A stretch of 64,000 nt of DNA. Source: Nocardioides sp. Root140 (GTDB lineage Bacteria; Actinomycetota; Actinomycetes; Propionibacteriales; Nocardioidaceae). Every line of letters starts with the position of its first letter. Within the stretch, counting starts at the first letter, position 1. Under the pieces are notes generated by a model. The model was given only the letters and a program-made list of their open reading frames with translations. It searched no databases and was not told the DNA's origin. Made by a program: the position numbers and the translations under genes. The stretch spans positions 142,592-206,591 of the forward strand of contig NZ_LMFI01000003.1 of assembly GCF_001426745.1 (NCBI RefSeq), in the 5' to 3' direction. Positions 25,404 to 34,714 of the stretch are shown here, piece after piece.

Positions 25404-26090
25404 GTGCCAGCAGAACGGGGGTCGAGTCGAATGGCGATAGGCGCTCGTCGTGGCCGGACTCCGTCGCGAAGCAGCCGCGAGATTGCCGAGGCTGCCATCG
25501 CCCTGGCCGACCGCGACGGGCTGTCCGCCGTCACCATGCGCGCAGTCGCGGGGGACATCGGCACCGGTGCTGCCTCGCTCTACCGCTACGTCAGCACCCG
25601 CAACGAGCTCATCGATCTCATGGTGGAGGAGGTCAACGGCGAGTTCGACCTCCAGGCCGCAGCCACCTGGTCGTGGGTGGATCACATGCTCGACCTGGCC
25701 CGACAGGCGCGGGGAATCTACCGCCGGCACCCCTGGATGCTTGAGGCGCTGGACACCACGCCGGCGCTCGGGGGGAACGGATACGCCTACCTCGACCACA
25801 CGCTGGCGGTCCTGGCCCCCACCGGCGCCGATGGCCGCACGAAGCTGGAGGCAGTGGGCGTGTTCACCGGCCTGGTGCGGATGCTCTGCAAGCAAGAGCA
25901 CGAACAGCGCCGCGCAGCCCGAGCGGAGGCCCGCGAGGACACCGCGCTTACCGTCCACCTGACGGCAATTGCGTCCACGGGGTCATACCCCCACTTGGCC
26001 GCAGCCCTGGCCGACAACGCTCCCACCGACGACCAGTTCGACCGCATCCTGCGGCGCGTGATCACCGGACTGCTCCTCATCGACGACTGA
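25404..26090 (+). CDS. TetR-family regulator (TetR_C domain type)
   Basis: 228 residues. HTH: SREIAEAAIALADRDGLSAV then VAGDIGTGAASLYRYVSTRN. The ligand domain with HPWMLEALDTTPALGGN is typical of the tetracycline-repressor C-domain group. GAGGAGGGGG at 25387-25396, seven bases before the GTG at 25404, decides the start; ATG 25431 is the alternative. It likely represses the divergent hydrolase and itself. Confidence 0.9.
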   Translation: MPAERGSSRMAIGARRGRTPSRSSREIAEAAIALADRDGLSAVTMRAVAGDIGTGAASLYRYVSTRNELIDLMVEEVNGEFDLQAAATWSWVDHMLDLARQARGIYRRHPWMLEALDTTPALGGNGYAYLDHTLAVLAPTGADGRTKLEAVGVFTGLVRMLCKQEHEQRRAARAEAREDTALTVHLTAIASTGSYPHLAAALADNAPTDDQFDRILRRVITGLLLIDD

Positions 26091-26273
26091 GCGCCGACGC
26101 CACCGAGTCCTCCTTCACCGTCCTCGTGGAACGCCGCAGCGACAGAGATGACCCCCTGGGAGTGCCTCGCTGCGTCGCCGAGGACCATGATTGCCGCACC
26201 TACGCCCATCGCGCCGTCTGCTGCTGACCCGATTCGCCCACTCCGCAAAAGATCGCCCGTAGCGCGACTCTGC

Positions 26274-26765
26274 TCATGGTTGACTCGTCGCGCGAAACTC
26301 CCCGGCGGGGGCCTCGAAATGAAGTAGCGAGTCCGCCGCGTCGTCGCCCCAGTCGATCGGCGTCTGTCCGGTCAGGCGCCAACCGAGCCGGCTGTAGAGG
26401 TTAATGGCTTTGGCGCAGTTGTCGGCGACGTCGAGGGTCAAGCGGGACCGGCGCCCGGCCGCCCAGTCGCTTGCATGGTTGATCAGGGCTCGACCCACAC
26501 CGCTGCCTGCCGCGTCGGGCGACGCGAAGAGCCGTTCAAGCGTCAGTTCCGACCGCACCAGGTCTTTGCTGACGACACAGACGTGGCCTATGACTTCGTC
26601 GCGAAGCGTCGCCACCCAGGCGCCAGCGGCGTCCGGCGGCGTCAGCCAGACCCGAGGGTCGTCGGGCCATCGGATGGGATAGCGCTGCGTGCCATGCACC
26701 TGAGCGAGCAGCGCGACGCAGGTGTCGAGATCACAGGCCCGTCGCTCTCGGATCACGTACGTCAC
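26274..26765 (-). CDS. GNAT-family N-acetyltransferase
   Basis: 163 residues. Motif A reads LERLFASPDAAGSGVGRALI (acetyl-CoA loop SGVGRA), followed by LTLDVADNCAKAINLYSRLGW. Substrate unknown. GTG 26765 has GGGGGAA upstream and gives a standard length; ATGs at 26801 and 26807 are in frame. About 180 bp without a recognised feature separates it from the convergent TetR gene. Confidence 0.85.
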   Translation of the reverse strand: MTYVIRERRACDLDTCVALLAQVHGTQRYPIRWPDDPRVWLTPPDAAGAWVATLRDEVIGHVCVVSKDLVRSELTLERLFASPDAAGSGVGRALINHASDWAAGRRSRLTLDVADNCAKAINLYSRLGWRLTGQTPIDWGDDAADSLLHFEAPAGEFRATSQP

Positions 26766-26953
26766 TGGTTCCCCCGAGCGGATGGACGCGGGGGAGTCCA
26801 TCCGCATGCCGCGGGGCTCACGGTGCACCCGGAAGCGCGTGCACGCTGGGTGCCGCGGCTCGTGGTCGGTTCCTTGGAATGCGTCATGCCGCACACTCTG
26901 CACTCCGCGGGAGAGTTTGACAACAAGATTGCTATGTTGACATGCTAGTTGTC

Positions 26954-27424
26954 ATGTCCGAGACCGGTGCAGAACTCTACGAAGTGTTTCGTCACATTCG
27001 GCCGGTGCATCAGCTCTCGGCTCGGGTGGTCGCCGCGGGGCTGGCGCACCGCGACGTGTCCATGCCGGTGAGGGCCGTCATCGAGCACGTCCATGACGCC
27101 GGGCCGCGGACAGTCCCACAGATTGCCCGCGCGCTGTGGATCACCCGCCAGGGCGTGCAGAGACTGGTCGACGAGGGCAAGGAGCTGGGCTACCTGGAGG
27201 CCCGGCCGAACCCGGAGCACAAGCGCTCGCACCTGATCGCTGCCACCGAGGCAGGCCGGGCGGTCTACGCGTCGCTGCACGACGAAGAGCTGACCCGGCT
27301 GGACCGGATCGCGGCCGGTCTGGACGCCGGTGACATCAATGCCTGTGTGCGGGTGCTGGCGCACTTGGTGCACGAGCTCGGCGCGCTGGACGCCCTGCTC
27401 ACCCCGACGATGGAGGACCAGTGA
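26954..27424 (+). CDS. MarR-family regulator
   Basis: 156 residues; the winged helix contains TVPQIARALWITRQGVQRLV and the wing NPEHKRSHLIAATEAG. ATG 26954 is chosen; ATG 26942 is also in frame. Upstream, GACAAC and GTTGTC half-sites and a repeated TGTTGACAT-like word could be its operator. The stop overlaps the start of the hydrolase gene, indicating a regulator-enzyme operon. Confidence 0.9.
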   Translation: MSETGAELYEVFRHIRPVHQLSARVVAAGLAHRDVSMPVRAVIEHVHDAGPRTVPQIARALWITRQGVQRLVDEGKELGYLEARPNPEHKRSHLIAATEAGRAVYASLHDEELTRLDRIAAGLDAGDINACVRVLAHLVHELGALDALLTPTMEDQ

Positions 27425-28251
27425 TGGAGCGGATCGACCTGCCCGGAGGGCACCTTGCCTACACAGAAGCCGGCTCCGGAGAGCTCGTGGTGCTGCTGCA
27501 TGCCGGCTTCGTCGACCACACCATGTGGGAGCGCGAGATCACTCACCTCGCGAGACGATGCAGGGTCGTCGCTCCGGACGCGCGCACGCACGGCCTCTCT
27601 TCGACGGCCATCGCCCCGTTCCGGCACTGCGACGACGTGGCCGCGCTGATACGCCACTTCGACGCGGGACCGGCGATCCTGGTCGGGATCAGCATGGGCG
27701 CCAGCGCCGCGCTGGACACCGCCATCGAGCACCCCGACTGCGTACGGGGCGTCGTGATCAGCGGCGCCGGGACCGGCGAACTAACCTTTGAGGATCCCTG
27801 GTCACTGAAGATCCTCGGCCGCCTCGAGCGGGCCATCGCCGAGATGGACGCTGCAGCCTGGATCGAGGCGGAGCTGGACTTCGCGGCGGGACCACGGCGA
27901 AACCTCGGGGCCATGGACTCGGGCATTGTGGCCCGGCTGCGTGCGATGCACGAGCACTTCGCATCGACCCATGTGGTCGTCCCTGGTGTCACCCCGCCTA
28001 CTCCGGTGGCCGAGTCCTGGTCCCGGCTCGTCGAGGTGACCGTTCCCGTGTTGGGCATTGTGGGGGAGGAGGACTCCGCCGACCACCACCGGATGACCCA
28101 CAGCGCCGTCAACACGGTCCGGGACGGCCGCGGGGTCGCCACGATCGCAGGCGCCGGGCACTACCCCAACCTCGAGCGCCCCGAAGAGTGGGCGCGGATC
28201 GTCGACGGCTTCCTGGCCGACCTCGGCATTCCCAGCCCCGCCGCCGAGTAG
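27424..28251 (+). CDS. Alpha/beta hydrolase
   Basis: 275 residues. Contains VVLLHAGFVDHTMW, the nucleophile elbow GISMGASAALD, acid in GIVGEEDSADH, and the terminal AGAGHYPNLERPEEW His. It belongs to the broad carboxylesterase/dehalogenase-like group; substrate unknown. GGAGG at 27413-27417 serves the ATG at 27424 (a GTG at 27421 is adjacent). Probably controlled by the overlapping MarR gene. Confidence 0.88.
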   Translation: MERIDLPGGHLAYTEAGSGELVVLLHAGFVDHTMWEREITHLARRCRVVAPDARTHGLSSTAIAPFRHCDDVAALIRHFDAGPAILVGISMGASAALDTAIEHPDCVRGVVISGAGTGELTFEDPWSLKILGRLERAIAEMDAAAWIEAELDFAAGPRRNLGAMDSGIVARLRAMHEHFASTHVVVPGVTPPTPVAESWSRLVEVTVPVLGIVGEEDSADHHRMTHSAVNTVRDGRGVATIAGAGHYPNLERPEEWARIVDGFLADLGIPSPAAE

Positions 28252-28412
28252 GCGTAGCAGCTCTGGACAGTCCACCGCCCCGATCGAGCACGGCTGCCCG
28301 CCCCTCGCCACGCGTCGTGCTCGGCCCACCGGAGTCGGTCCGGCCGATGCCCTGAGGCGCTGCCGGGGAGCCACGCGACGCTGAACCGTGACTGGATTCG
28401 GGCGATCGCCGA

Positions 28413-28799
28413 CTACTGCTCGACCTGCATGCGACGGACCAGACGACCCTCGAACTCGTACACGTGACGAACGTCTTCTCGCGCAAGGACGGAACCGCCC
28501 GGGTCGCGAGCAACGAGCCTGACCGCCACTTCGGTTCGGCCGTCGCCCCGTTGCCGGAACTGCACAGGCGTGAGGGACAGCCGGACCTCGTCCCACTGGC
28601 GAGTCCAGTAGTCGCGGACCGACTCCCGCCCCTCGAGCTGTCCGCCTTCCCAGCCGTTGGGCCACTGGACGTCGGCGGTCATGGCCGCGAGGACCCGATC
28701 GATCTCACGGGCGTTGAATGCCTCGTACAGCTCGCGGAGCTCTTGCGATCGGGTGGATGTCGACGGCGTGTCGTCACTGTCGGGCGCTGAGCGGGTCAC
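28413..28799 (-). CDS. SnoaL-like / NTF2-fold protein
   Basis: 128 residues. LRELYEAFNAREIDRVLAAM and WPNGWEGGQLEGRESVRDYW match the SnoaL-like fold used by polyketide cyclases and hydrolases. The GTG start overlaps the SDR stop (GTGA). It is the last of five overlapping genes read leftward from the TetR at 34272, so it may modify or release a compound handled by the ABC exporter. Confidence 0.82.
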   Translation of the reverse strand: MTRSAPDSDDTPSTSTRSQELRELYEAFNAREIDRVLAAMTADVQWPNGWEGGQLEGRESVRDYWTRQWDEVRLSLTPVQFRQRGDGRTEVAVRLVARDPGGSVLAREDVRHVYEFEGRLVRRMQVEQ

Positions 28800-29584
28800 A
28801 GTCCACCAGCTACCCGGATGCTGGCTCCGGTGACGTAGCTGGCCTCGGGGCCGAGCAGCCAGGCGATGGCTGGGGCGATCTCGTCGGGCTCCCCGGCTCG
28901 GCCCATCGGGATGCGTGCGGCAGCGCGCGCGGGACGGTCCGGATCGCCGGCATCGGCGTGGATCCTCGTGTGCACCGTGCCCGGCGCCACGGCGTTGACC
29001 CGGATTCCTTGGTCGGCGACCTCCTTGGCCAGGCCCACGGTCATGGCCTCGACCCCGGCCTTGGCTGCGGCGTAGTGGACGTAGTCGTGTGCCGAGCCCA
29101 GCGTGGCTGCGGCCGAGGAGACGTTGACGATCGCCCCGCCGTGCCCGCCGCGGGCGGTGGACATCGCCCGGACCGCCGCTCGTGCGCACAGCAGTGCGCC
29201 GACGAGGTTCACGTCGACGACCCGGCGCAGCACCTCGACGGGGGTGTCCGCCAGGTCGCCGAGGTGTGCGGTCAGTCCGGCGTTGTTCACCAGCCCCGTG
29301 ACGGCACCCAGCTCCGCGGCAGCGGCGAACAGCTCGGCAACGTCGTCCTCGTCGGTGACGTCGCCGGCTACGGCAATGGCACGCACGCCGTGGACCTGTG
29401 CCGCCGAGACAGCCCTCGTGGCGGAGGCACGGTCGTCGCGGCAGCCGACGACCACGTCGTGCCCTGCGCGCGCCAGATGCGCGACGGTGGCGGCGCCGAT
29501 CCCTCGCGCTCCGCCGGTGACGATCGTGAGCGGACGGACTGCCAGGGATCCCGGTCCCGCGGGTCGGGTTCGTGTGTCACTCAT
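28796..29584 (-). CDS. Short-chain dehydrogenase/reductase
   Basis: 262 residues. Rossmann TGGARGIG near residue 22, LVNNAG, catalytic Ser in VNVSSAAATLG and YVHYAAAK (Tyr-x3-Lys); VNAVAPGTVHT is the usual C-terminal element. Likely a 3-ketoacyl or alcohol reductase. The ATG at 29584 overlaps the ABC gene by eight bases, which supports that start over an upstream one. Confidence 0.9.
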   Translation of the reverse strand: MSDTRTRPAGPGSLAVRPLTIVTGGARGIGAATVAHLARAGHDVVVGCRDDRASATRAVSAAQVHGVRAIAVAGDVTDEDDVAELFAAAAELGAVTGLVNNAGLTAHLGDLADTPVEVLRRVVDVNLVGALLCARAAVRAMSTARGGHGGAIVNVSSAAATLGSAHDYVHYAAAKAGVEAMTVGLAKEVADQGIRVNAVAPGTVHTRIHADAGDPDRPARAAARIPMGRAGEPDEIAPAIAWLLGPEASYVTGASIRVAGGL

Positions 29585-31349
29585 GGTCGTCGGTCCTGTT
29601 CTGGCTGGTGTCTGCACTCCAGGCCGCCCAGAGGGATGCGTAGGAGGTCGCGGTGGCGACGAGGTCGTCGTGGTGGCCGAGCTCGGTGATGCAGCCCTCC
29701 TCCATGACGGCGATGCGGTCAGCGTCCCGGGCTGTCTGGAGTCGGTGGGCGACGGCGATGATCGTGCGGCCCTGGATGGTGGCGGCGAGGGCTTCTTCGG
29801 TACGGCGAGCGGTCCTCGGGTCCAGCAGGGCGGTGGCCTCGTCGAGGACGAGGGTGTGGGGATTGGCGAGCAGGACGCGGGCGAGCGCGACGTGCTGGGC
29901 CTGGGCGCCGCCGAGCCGATGGGTGCCGAGATCGGTGTCCAGCCCGTCGGGTAGGTCCTCGAACCAGTCTGCGCCGAGGACGTCGAGTGCCTCGAGGAGC
30001 TCGTCGTCGGTGGCGTGAGGTGCCGCGATGGTGAGGTTGTCGCGCAGCGGGTCGGCGAACACGTGGTGCTCCTGGGTCACCAGGACGACGTGCTGGCGAA
30101 GCTGCTCGGGTCCGAGGTCGGCGACGTCCGCCCCGCCCACGGTGACCCGTCCTGATCGGGGACGGTCGATGCCGGCAATGAGGCGGCCCAGGGTGGTCTT
30201 GCCTGCTCCCGACGTTCCCACGACGGCGAGATGCTCGCCGGCTCGGACGTCGAGGTCGACACCGTGGAGGACGTCGGCCCCGTCGTAGGCGTAGCGGACG
30301 TCGGTGACGACGATGTCCTGGTTGGTGGGGACGACCGTGACGTCCTCGGCGCTGCGTCGTGCCGGTTCCGCTGACGAGGCGAGGCCCTCGATGCGGGCGA
30401 ACGAGGCGGCGCTGCTCTGCAAGGTCTCCACCCAGACCAGGATCGTGTCGATCGGGGTGGTGAGCTGGCGCAGGTAGAGCACGACCGCGACGACGGTGCC
30501 GAGGCTGAGCTGGTGGTCGAGGTAGAGCAGTCCACCCACGCCGAACGCGGCGCCGACGGCAAGGGCGGTGGAGGCGTCGATGGTCGGGAAGAACACGCTC
30601 CGCAGCCGCAGGGTGCGCAGCTGCGCGGCGGTCGCGGCAGCGATCGCGGCCGAGCAGTCGGCAGCTCGCCGCTCCTGCAGGCCGAGCGCCTCCACCGTCC
30701 GGGCACCAGCGGCGGTGCCGGCCAGGACGTCGGCGACCTCGGCTTGCGCGGCGGCCTGGGCCAGGTAGGCCGACCGGGCGCGGCGCAGGTACCAGCGCAG
30801 GACGACGGGGATGGCGACGAGAGCGACCAGTCCGACGAGGCCCAGGACGGGGGAGAGCAGGACGACGGCGACGATGATGATCAGCGCCTGGGCCAGGGCG
30901 AACACCATCTCCGGGGCGGCGTCGCGCAGAGCGAACGAGACCAGTGCGGCGTCGGTGGTGGCCCGTGAGGTGAGGTCGCCGGCCCCCGCCCCTTCGACAG
31001 CTCGGGCAGGGATCCGCATGAGCCGGTCGGCCAGCTGCTCGCGCAGGCGGGCGGCGGTCCGTTCACCGAACCGGTAGCCCAGGCGGCGGGCCTGGTGCCC
31101 GATCAGGAGCTGCGCGGCCGCGGCGAGCACCACGAGGAGGCCCCAGCGGTCGATGGTCGCGACCTCGGCTCCGGCCTGCACCTCGTTGACGATCTGCCCG
31201 ATCAGCCACGGCGCGACCAGGCCTGCGCCCGCCGCCGCGCAGTTGGTGAGCAGCACGACGATGAACGCTGCGTAGTCGGAGCGGATGAGTCGCCAGGCAG
31301 CACGGCGGACCTCACCGGACTCTGCCACCGGCAACGCCTGCGCGCTCAT
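29577..31349 (-). CDS. ABC exporter half-transporter with intact Walker A/B, altered signature
   Basis: 590 residues: six transmembrane helices (1-320) and an ATPase domain. Walker A GTSGAGKTT (about 378-386) and Walker B TLVLDEATALLD with the catalytic Glu are intact, but the signature reads LGGAQAQ (about 473) in place of LSGGQxQ. It pairs with the upstream half-transporter, whose defects are complementary. ATGA overlap with that gene supports a heterodimer. Confidence 0.92.
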   Translation of the reverse strand: MSAQALPVAESGEVRRAAWRLIRSDYAAFIVVLLTNCAAAGAGLVAPWLIGQIVNEVQAGAEVATIDRWGLLVVLAAAAQLLIGHQARRLGYRFGERTAARLREQLADRLMRIPARAVEGAGAGDLTSRATTDAALVSFALRDAAPEMVFALAQALIIIVAVVLLSPVLGLVGLVALVAIPVVLRWYLRRARSAYLAQAAAQAEVADVLAGTAAGARTVEALGLQERRAADCSAAIAAATAAQLRTLRLRSVFFPTIDASTALAVGAAFGVGGLLYLDHQLSLGTVVAVVLYLRQLTTPIDTILVWVETLQSSAASFARIEGLASSAEPARRSAEDVTVVPTNQDIVVTDVRYAYDGADVLHGVDLDVRAGEHLAVVGTSGAGKTTLGRLIAGIDRPRSGRVTVGGADVADLGPEQLRQHVVLVTQEHHVFADPLRDNLTIAAPHATDDELLEALDVLGADWFEDLPDGLDTDLGTHRLGGAQAQHVALARVLLANPHTLVLDEATALLDPRTARRTEEALAATIQGRTIIAVAHRLQTARDADRIAVMEEGCITELGHHDDLVATATSYASLWAAWSADTSQNRTDDHE

Positions 31350-33667
31350 GCTGGGACCTCGGGGTCATGGGCGCCGGCAGGCGGTGCTCCGCGGTGGACC
31401 AGTGCGGCGTAGGCGGGGTTGGCCAGCAAGGCGGTGTGGCTGCCACTGGCCACCACCCGACCGTCAGCGAGCAGGTGCACCTCGTCGGCGCCTTGCAGCA
31501 CGAGCGCGGACGTCGAGGTGACCAGCGTGGTCCGGCCGCGACGGTGGCGGGTGAGACGGTCGATGATGGTGGCTTCCGTGGCCGCGTCGAGCGCCGAGGT
31601 GGGGTCGACCGCCAGCAGGATGGTCGGGTCGGCGATCGTCGCCCGGGCGAGCCGGACGCGTTGGCGTTGACCACCCGAGAGGTTCCGTCCCCCCGAGTCG
31701 ATCCCCGAACCCAGGCCGTCGGGGAGGCCCCGCACCACGTCGTCGGCGGCGGCGGTGTGCAGCGCGTCCAGCAGCGCGGCCGCACCGAGGTCGTCGACGT
31801 CGAGACGCCCGGCCACCACCTGGGCCAGGGACCCGGCGAAGAGGGCGGCATCGTTGTCGGCGACCAGCACCTGCTCGTGCAGCTGGGCAGGATCGAGCTC
31901 GGAGGTCGGCTGCCCGGCCCAGGTCGCACCTGGGCGGAAGCCGCCGAGTCGGTCGACCAGCGCCACGGCATCAGAGTGCTGGGCAGTGGCGACCGCGGCG
32001 AACGACCCCGGCGTGATCCGCAACCCGGTGGTCTCGTCGACCAGGTCTCCCCGTCCCCGGGGCACTGACGTGCCGGTGCTCTCGGGGCGCACGGCCAGGA
32101 AGTCGGTCACCCGCCGTGCGGCCACGAGAGCCTGGCTGAGATCGAGCGCGCCCTCGATGAAGGAGGCCACCGGCACCGCCAGCACCGCGGCGTAGCCGGC
32201 GACCGCGACCAGCTCGCCCACCGTGATGCTGCCCTCGACCGCGAGCCGAGCGGCCAGCCAGACCACCACGGCGGAGAACAGCGTCGGCAGGCCCAGACCG
32301 ACTGCCTGGATCACGCTCGTGACGCGGCCGACCCGGTAGCCGTGGTGCAGCAGCCGCTGCGACTCCGCGCGGAAGCGGTCGGCGTACACCGCTTTGCCGC
32401 CCAACCCGTTCAGGACGCCCAGCCCCGCGACGATGTCCACGATCCGGCCCGTCACCCGACCCTGCTGCTCGCGGTACGGCGTACCGACCGTCCGGAGCCG
32501 GCCCGTCGCCGGGCCGACGACCAGGGCCAGGACCGGGACCCCTGCCAGCACGACCACAGCCAGTGGCACCGAGATCCGCAGCAGAAGCACCGCGATCACC
32601 GCGTAGGCGAGCACCGCGCCGACCCCCGGCCCGGTCGCGGTGAGGCTGCGCCCGATCGTCCACGCGTCCCCACCTCCGATGGCCACGACCTCTCCGGTGA
32701 GCGAGCGGCGCGTCATGGTGTCTCCCAGACGGATGCCATGGGCGTTCACCTCGGACACTGTCCGCAGCGCGGCGTCCATGCGCACCCGGGTCATGGTGCG
32801 ATGCCGCCAGATGCTCAGGCCCGCCAGGACGCCCCCGACCAGGAGCAGGACAGCCGTCCACCCCAGCACGACGTTCCGCTGGCCGTCGGCAAGGCTGTCG
32901 ATCGCACGCGAGATCACGTACGGCGGCAGCGCGAGCCCCACCATCCAAGCACTGCCGAGCACCGCTCCCAGCGTCACCCGGCCGCTCTGCCGTGACACGA
33001 GCCAGGCCAGGTACGACCACGGGCCACGGGTGTAGGGGCGCGAAGGCGACGCGGTGCTCTGGCGCATGTGTCGGCGTCCCCAGGCCTTGCCCGTCTGGAC
33101 GACGACGGCCAGCATCACGGCGAGAAGCGCGGCAGAGGCCGCCGGGACGAGGTCCAGGGGCAGCGTGTAGCTCATCACGACCCTGGCCGCAGCGTCGATG
33201 AGGAAGGCCAGTCCGAAGCCCCAGGTCATCCCTCGCATCGCTCTGCGGAAGGTCTCGCTCGTCTCCCAGGACCGGTGCCAGTCCTCGGCCGCCGCCGGTG
33301 GCATGAAACCGACGGTTGCGGTGAAGACGAGCGGTCGTGCCCGCAGCAGGGACAGCAGGATCCAGCCTCCGACGAAGCCGGTCAGGTAGCTCTCGCGGGC
33401 CATCAGCAGCCGTGAGTCGGCGGTCATGAGACCGATCGCAGTCCCCGCGGTGATGAGCCCGAGGGTGAAGAGGCTCGCTCCGGGGACGCTCCGGCGGAGC
33501 ACCAGGCTGACGCCCAGGCGGAGCACCGGCAGCGCGGCCCCGACGAGTAGTGCTGTCCAGACGGATGCGCCCAGTGCGCGGAGCACGTAGTAGGACGAGA
33601 GAGGAATGACGAGGTCGATGAGGAGGAAACCCGTGAAGGTGGCCGGACCGCTTCTCGGCGTCTTCAT
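31346..33667 (-). CDS. ABC half-transporter with N-terminal VC0807-like domain and degenerate ATP site
   Basis: 773 residues, about 190 more than a usual half-exporter. Residues 1-200 form a separate multi-helix domain like VC0807-family membrane proteins (TFTGFLLIDLVIPLSSYYVL at the start). Then come six helices and an ATPase domain with an intact signature LSGGQRQR (about 661) but no Walker A (AAVATAQHSDAVAL, about 553-566) and no catalytic Glu (LLAVDPTSALD). The ATG at 33667 overlaps the TetR stop. Confidence 0.9.
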   Translation of the reverse strand: MKTPRSGPATFTGFLLIDLVIPLSSYYVLRALGASVWTALLVGAALPVLRLGVSLVLRRSVPGASLFTLGLITAGTAIGLMTADSRLLMARESYLTGFVGGWILLSLLRARPLVFTATVGFMPPAAAEDWHRSWETSETFRRAMRGMTWGFGLAFLIDAAARVVMSYTLPLDLVPAASAALLAVMLAVVVQTGKAWGRRHMRQSTASPSRPYTRGPWSYLAWLVSRQSGRVTLGAVLGSAWMVGLALPPYVISRAIDSLADGQRNVVLGWTAVLLLVGGVLAGLSIWRHRTMTRVRMDAALRTVSEVNAHGIRLGDTMTRRSLTGEVVAIGGGDAWTIGRSLTATGPGVGAVLAYAVIAVLLLRISVPLAVVVLAGVPVLALVVGPATGRLRTVGTPYREQQGRVTGRIVDIVAGLGVLNGLGGKAVYADRFRAESQRLLHHGYRVGRVTSVIQAVGLGLPTLFSAVVVWLAARLAVEGSITVGELVAVAGYAAVLAVPVASFIEGALDLSQALVAARRVTDFLAVRPESTGTSVPRGRGDLVDETTGLRITPGSFAAVATAQHSDAVALVDRLGGFRPGATWAGQPTSELDPAQLHEQVLVADNDAALFAGSLAQVVAGRLDVDDLGAAALLDALHTAAADDVVRGLPDGLGSGIDSGGRNLSGGQRQRVRLARATIADPTILLAVDPTSALDAATEATIIDRLTRHRRGRTTLVTSTSALVLQGADEVHLLADGRVVASGSHTALLANPAYAALVHRGAPPAGAHDPEVPA

Positions 33668-34272
33668 GGTGTCTCCGTGGCCTGCAGCGCTCGTCGAACG
33701 ATGAGGACGAGGTGCTCGGCATGGCCTCGTGGATCAGCCGTCGGATCGACGGCGGCGCGGGCAGCTGCGGCGTCGATCGAGGCCCGGATCGTCATGGCAA
33801 GCACCCTGGCGTCCACCTCCGTGACCTCACCGGTCGCCTGCCCTCGCTCGATCAGCTTCCGCAGTTGAGCGCTCAAGGGATCCTCTTCTGCTGGGACTCC
33901 GCCGTGGGGTCGTATGTTCGCCGCCACCTCCATGACCGCGCGAACGTGCCTCGGATGGTCGGCGACGAAGGCGAGGTTGCTCCTGATGTAGGTCGCGAGC
34001 TCGCCGATGACCGAGTCGCTGTCTCCCGTCGCCTCGGTGATCTGTTGTCCCGCGTCGCGGTAGAGGGAGGTCACCACCTCGCCCAACAGGTCCTCCTTGG
34101 TCCGGAAGTGGTAGGTCACCACGCCCTTGCTGACGCCGGCGCGGCGCGCAACCTCGGCGACCGATGTTCCTGCGAAACCCCGCTCGACGAGGGCGTCGAC
34201 CGCGCAGTCGACCAGCTGGGCCTTCCGGGCCTGGCCGCCGGGCGACGGGGTGGACGCAGGGTTCGTACGCAC
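33664..34272 (-). CDS. TetR-family repressor, first gene of the ABC operon
   Basis: 202 residues. HTH: VDALVERGFAGTSVAEVARR then AGVSKGVVTYHFRTKEDLL. It overlaps the downstream ABC gene by ATGA, so repressor and exporter are made from one message. A palindrome covering its own start codon (34262-34279) implies autorepression. It starts MRTNPASTP; the ligand is unknown. Confidence 0.9.
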   Translation of the reverse strand: MRTNPASTPSPGGQARKAQLVDCAVDALVERGFAGTSVAEVARRAGVSKGVVTYHFRTKEDLLGEVVTSLYRDAGQQITEATGDSDSVIGELATYIRSNLAFVADHPRHVRAVMEVAANIRPHGGVPAEEDPLSAQLRKLIERGQATGEVTEVDARVLAMTIRASIDAAAARAAVDPTADPRGHAEHLVLIVRRALQATETP

Positions 34273-34298
34273 GTACGAAGATTAGCACGATCGTACGA
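34262..34298. promoter_or_regulatory. TetR operator over the start codon of the ABC operon
   Basis: TTCGTACG-CA-CGTACGAA (34262-34279) is a perfect 8-2-8 palindrome overlapping the ATG at 34272. A further CGATCGTACGA half-site sits at 34288-34298. Occupancy would block transcription or initiation of the whole five-gene operon. Confidence 0.75.
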
Positions 34299-34327
34299 CT
34301 CCGCGATACGGCTCTGGTGTCAGGGCT

Positions 34328-34675
34328 TCAGTGCGATGCCGGCACCTCTCGGATGGCCTGCGCGGTGGCACTCGGGTCGTAGTCCTGGGGGACCCCGCCG
34401 ACGAGGATGATGTCGCCCTCGATGTGCCGCGAACGAAGAGGTGCGATCTCCCGGTAGGCGGGTGAGTCCCACCATTCCCTGGCCTCGTCGATCCCCGGAA
34501 AGCCGATCACCACGACGTGTCCGGCCCATGCACCCTCCTTCACCTCCGGTGGCGTGCCGTGCACGAGGAAGCGACCCCCGAAGGGCTCGAACGTGCCGGC
34601 GATCCGCTCTATGTACTCGGCGACATCCGGGTGCGGCTCGGCGTCGCGCAGGTGGGCGATGGCGTAGGCGGTCAT
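34328..34675 (-). CDS. DUF1330-domain protein
   Basis: 115 residues of the dimeric alpha-beta barrel-like DUF1330 fold (IAGTFEPFGGRFLVHGTPPE, VVIGFPGIDEAREWWDSPAY). Function unknown. It follows the dienelactone hydrolase gene by 39 bp on the same strand. A truncated relative of its first third lies at 37201-37305. Confidence 0.9.
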   Translation of the reverse strand: MTAYAIAHLRDAEPHPDVAEYIERIAGTFEPFGGRFLVHGTPPEVKEGAWAGHVVVIGFPGIDEAREWWDSPAYREIAPLRSRHIEGDIILVGGVPQDYDPSATAQAIREVPASH

Positions 34676-34714
34676 AGGAGGTTCCTATCTGGTGAGGGGT
34701 CGGTTCGGCGAGCG

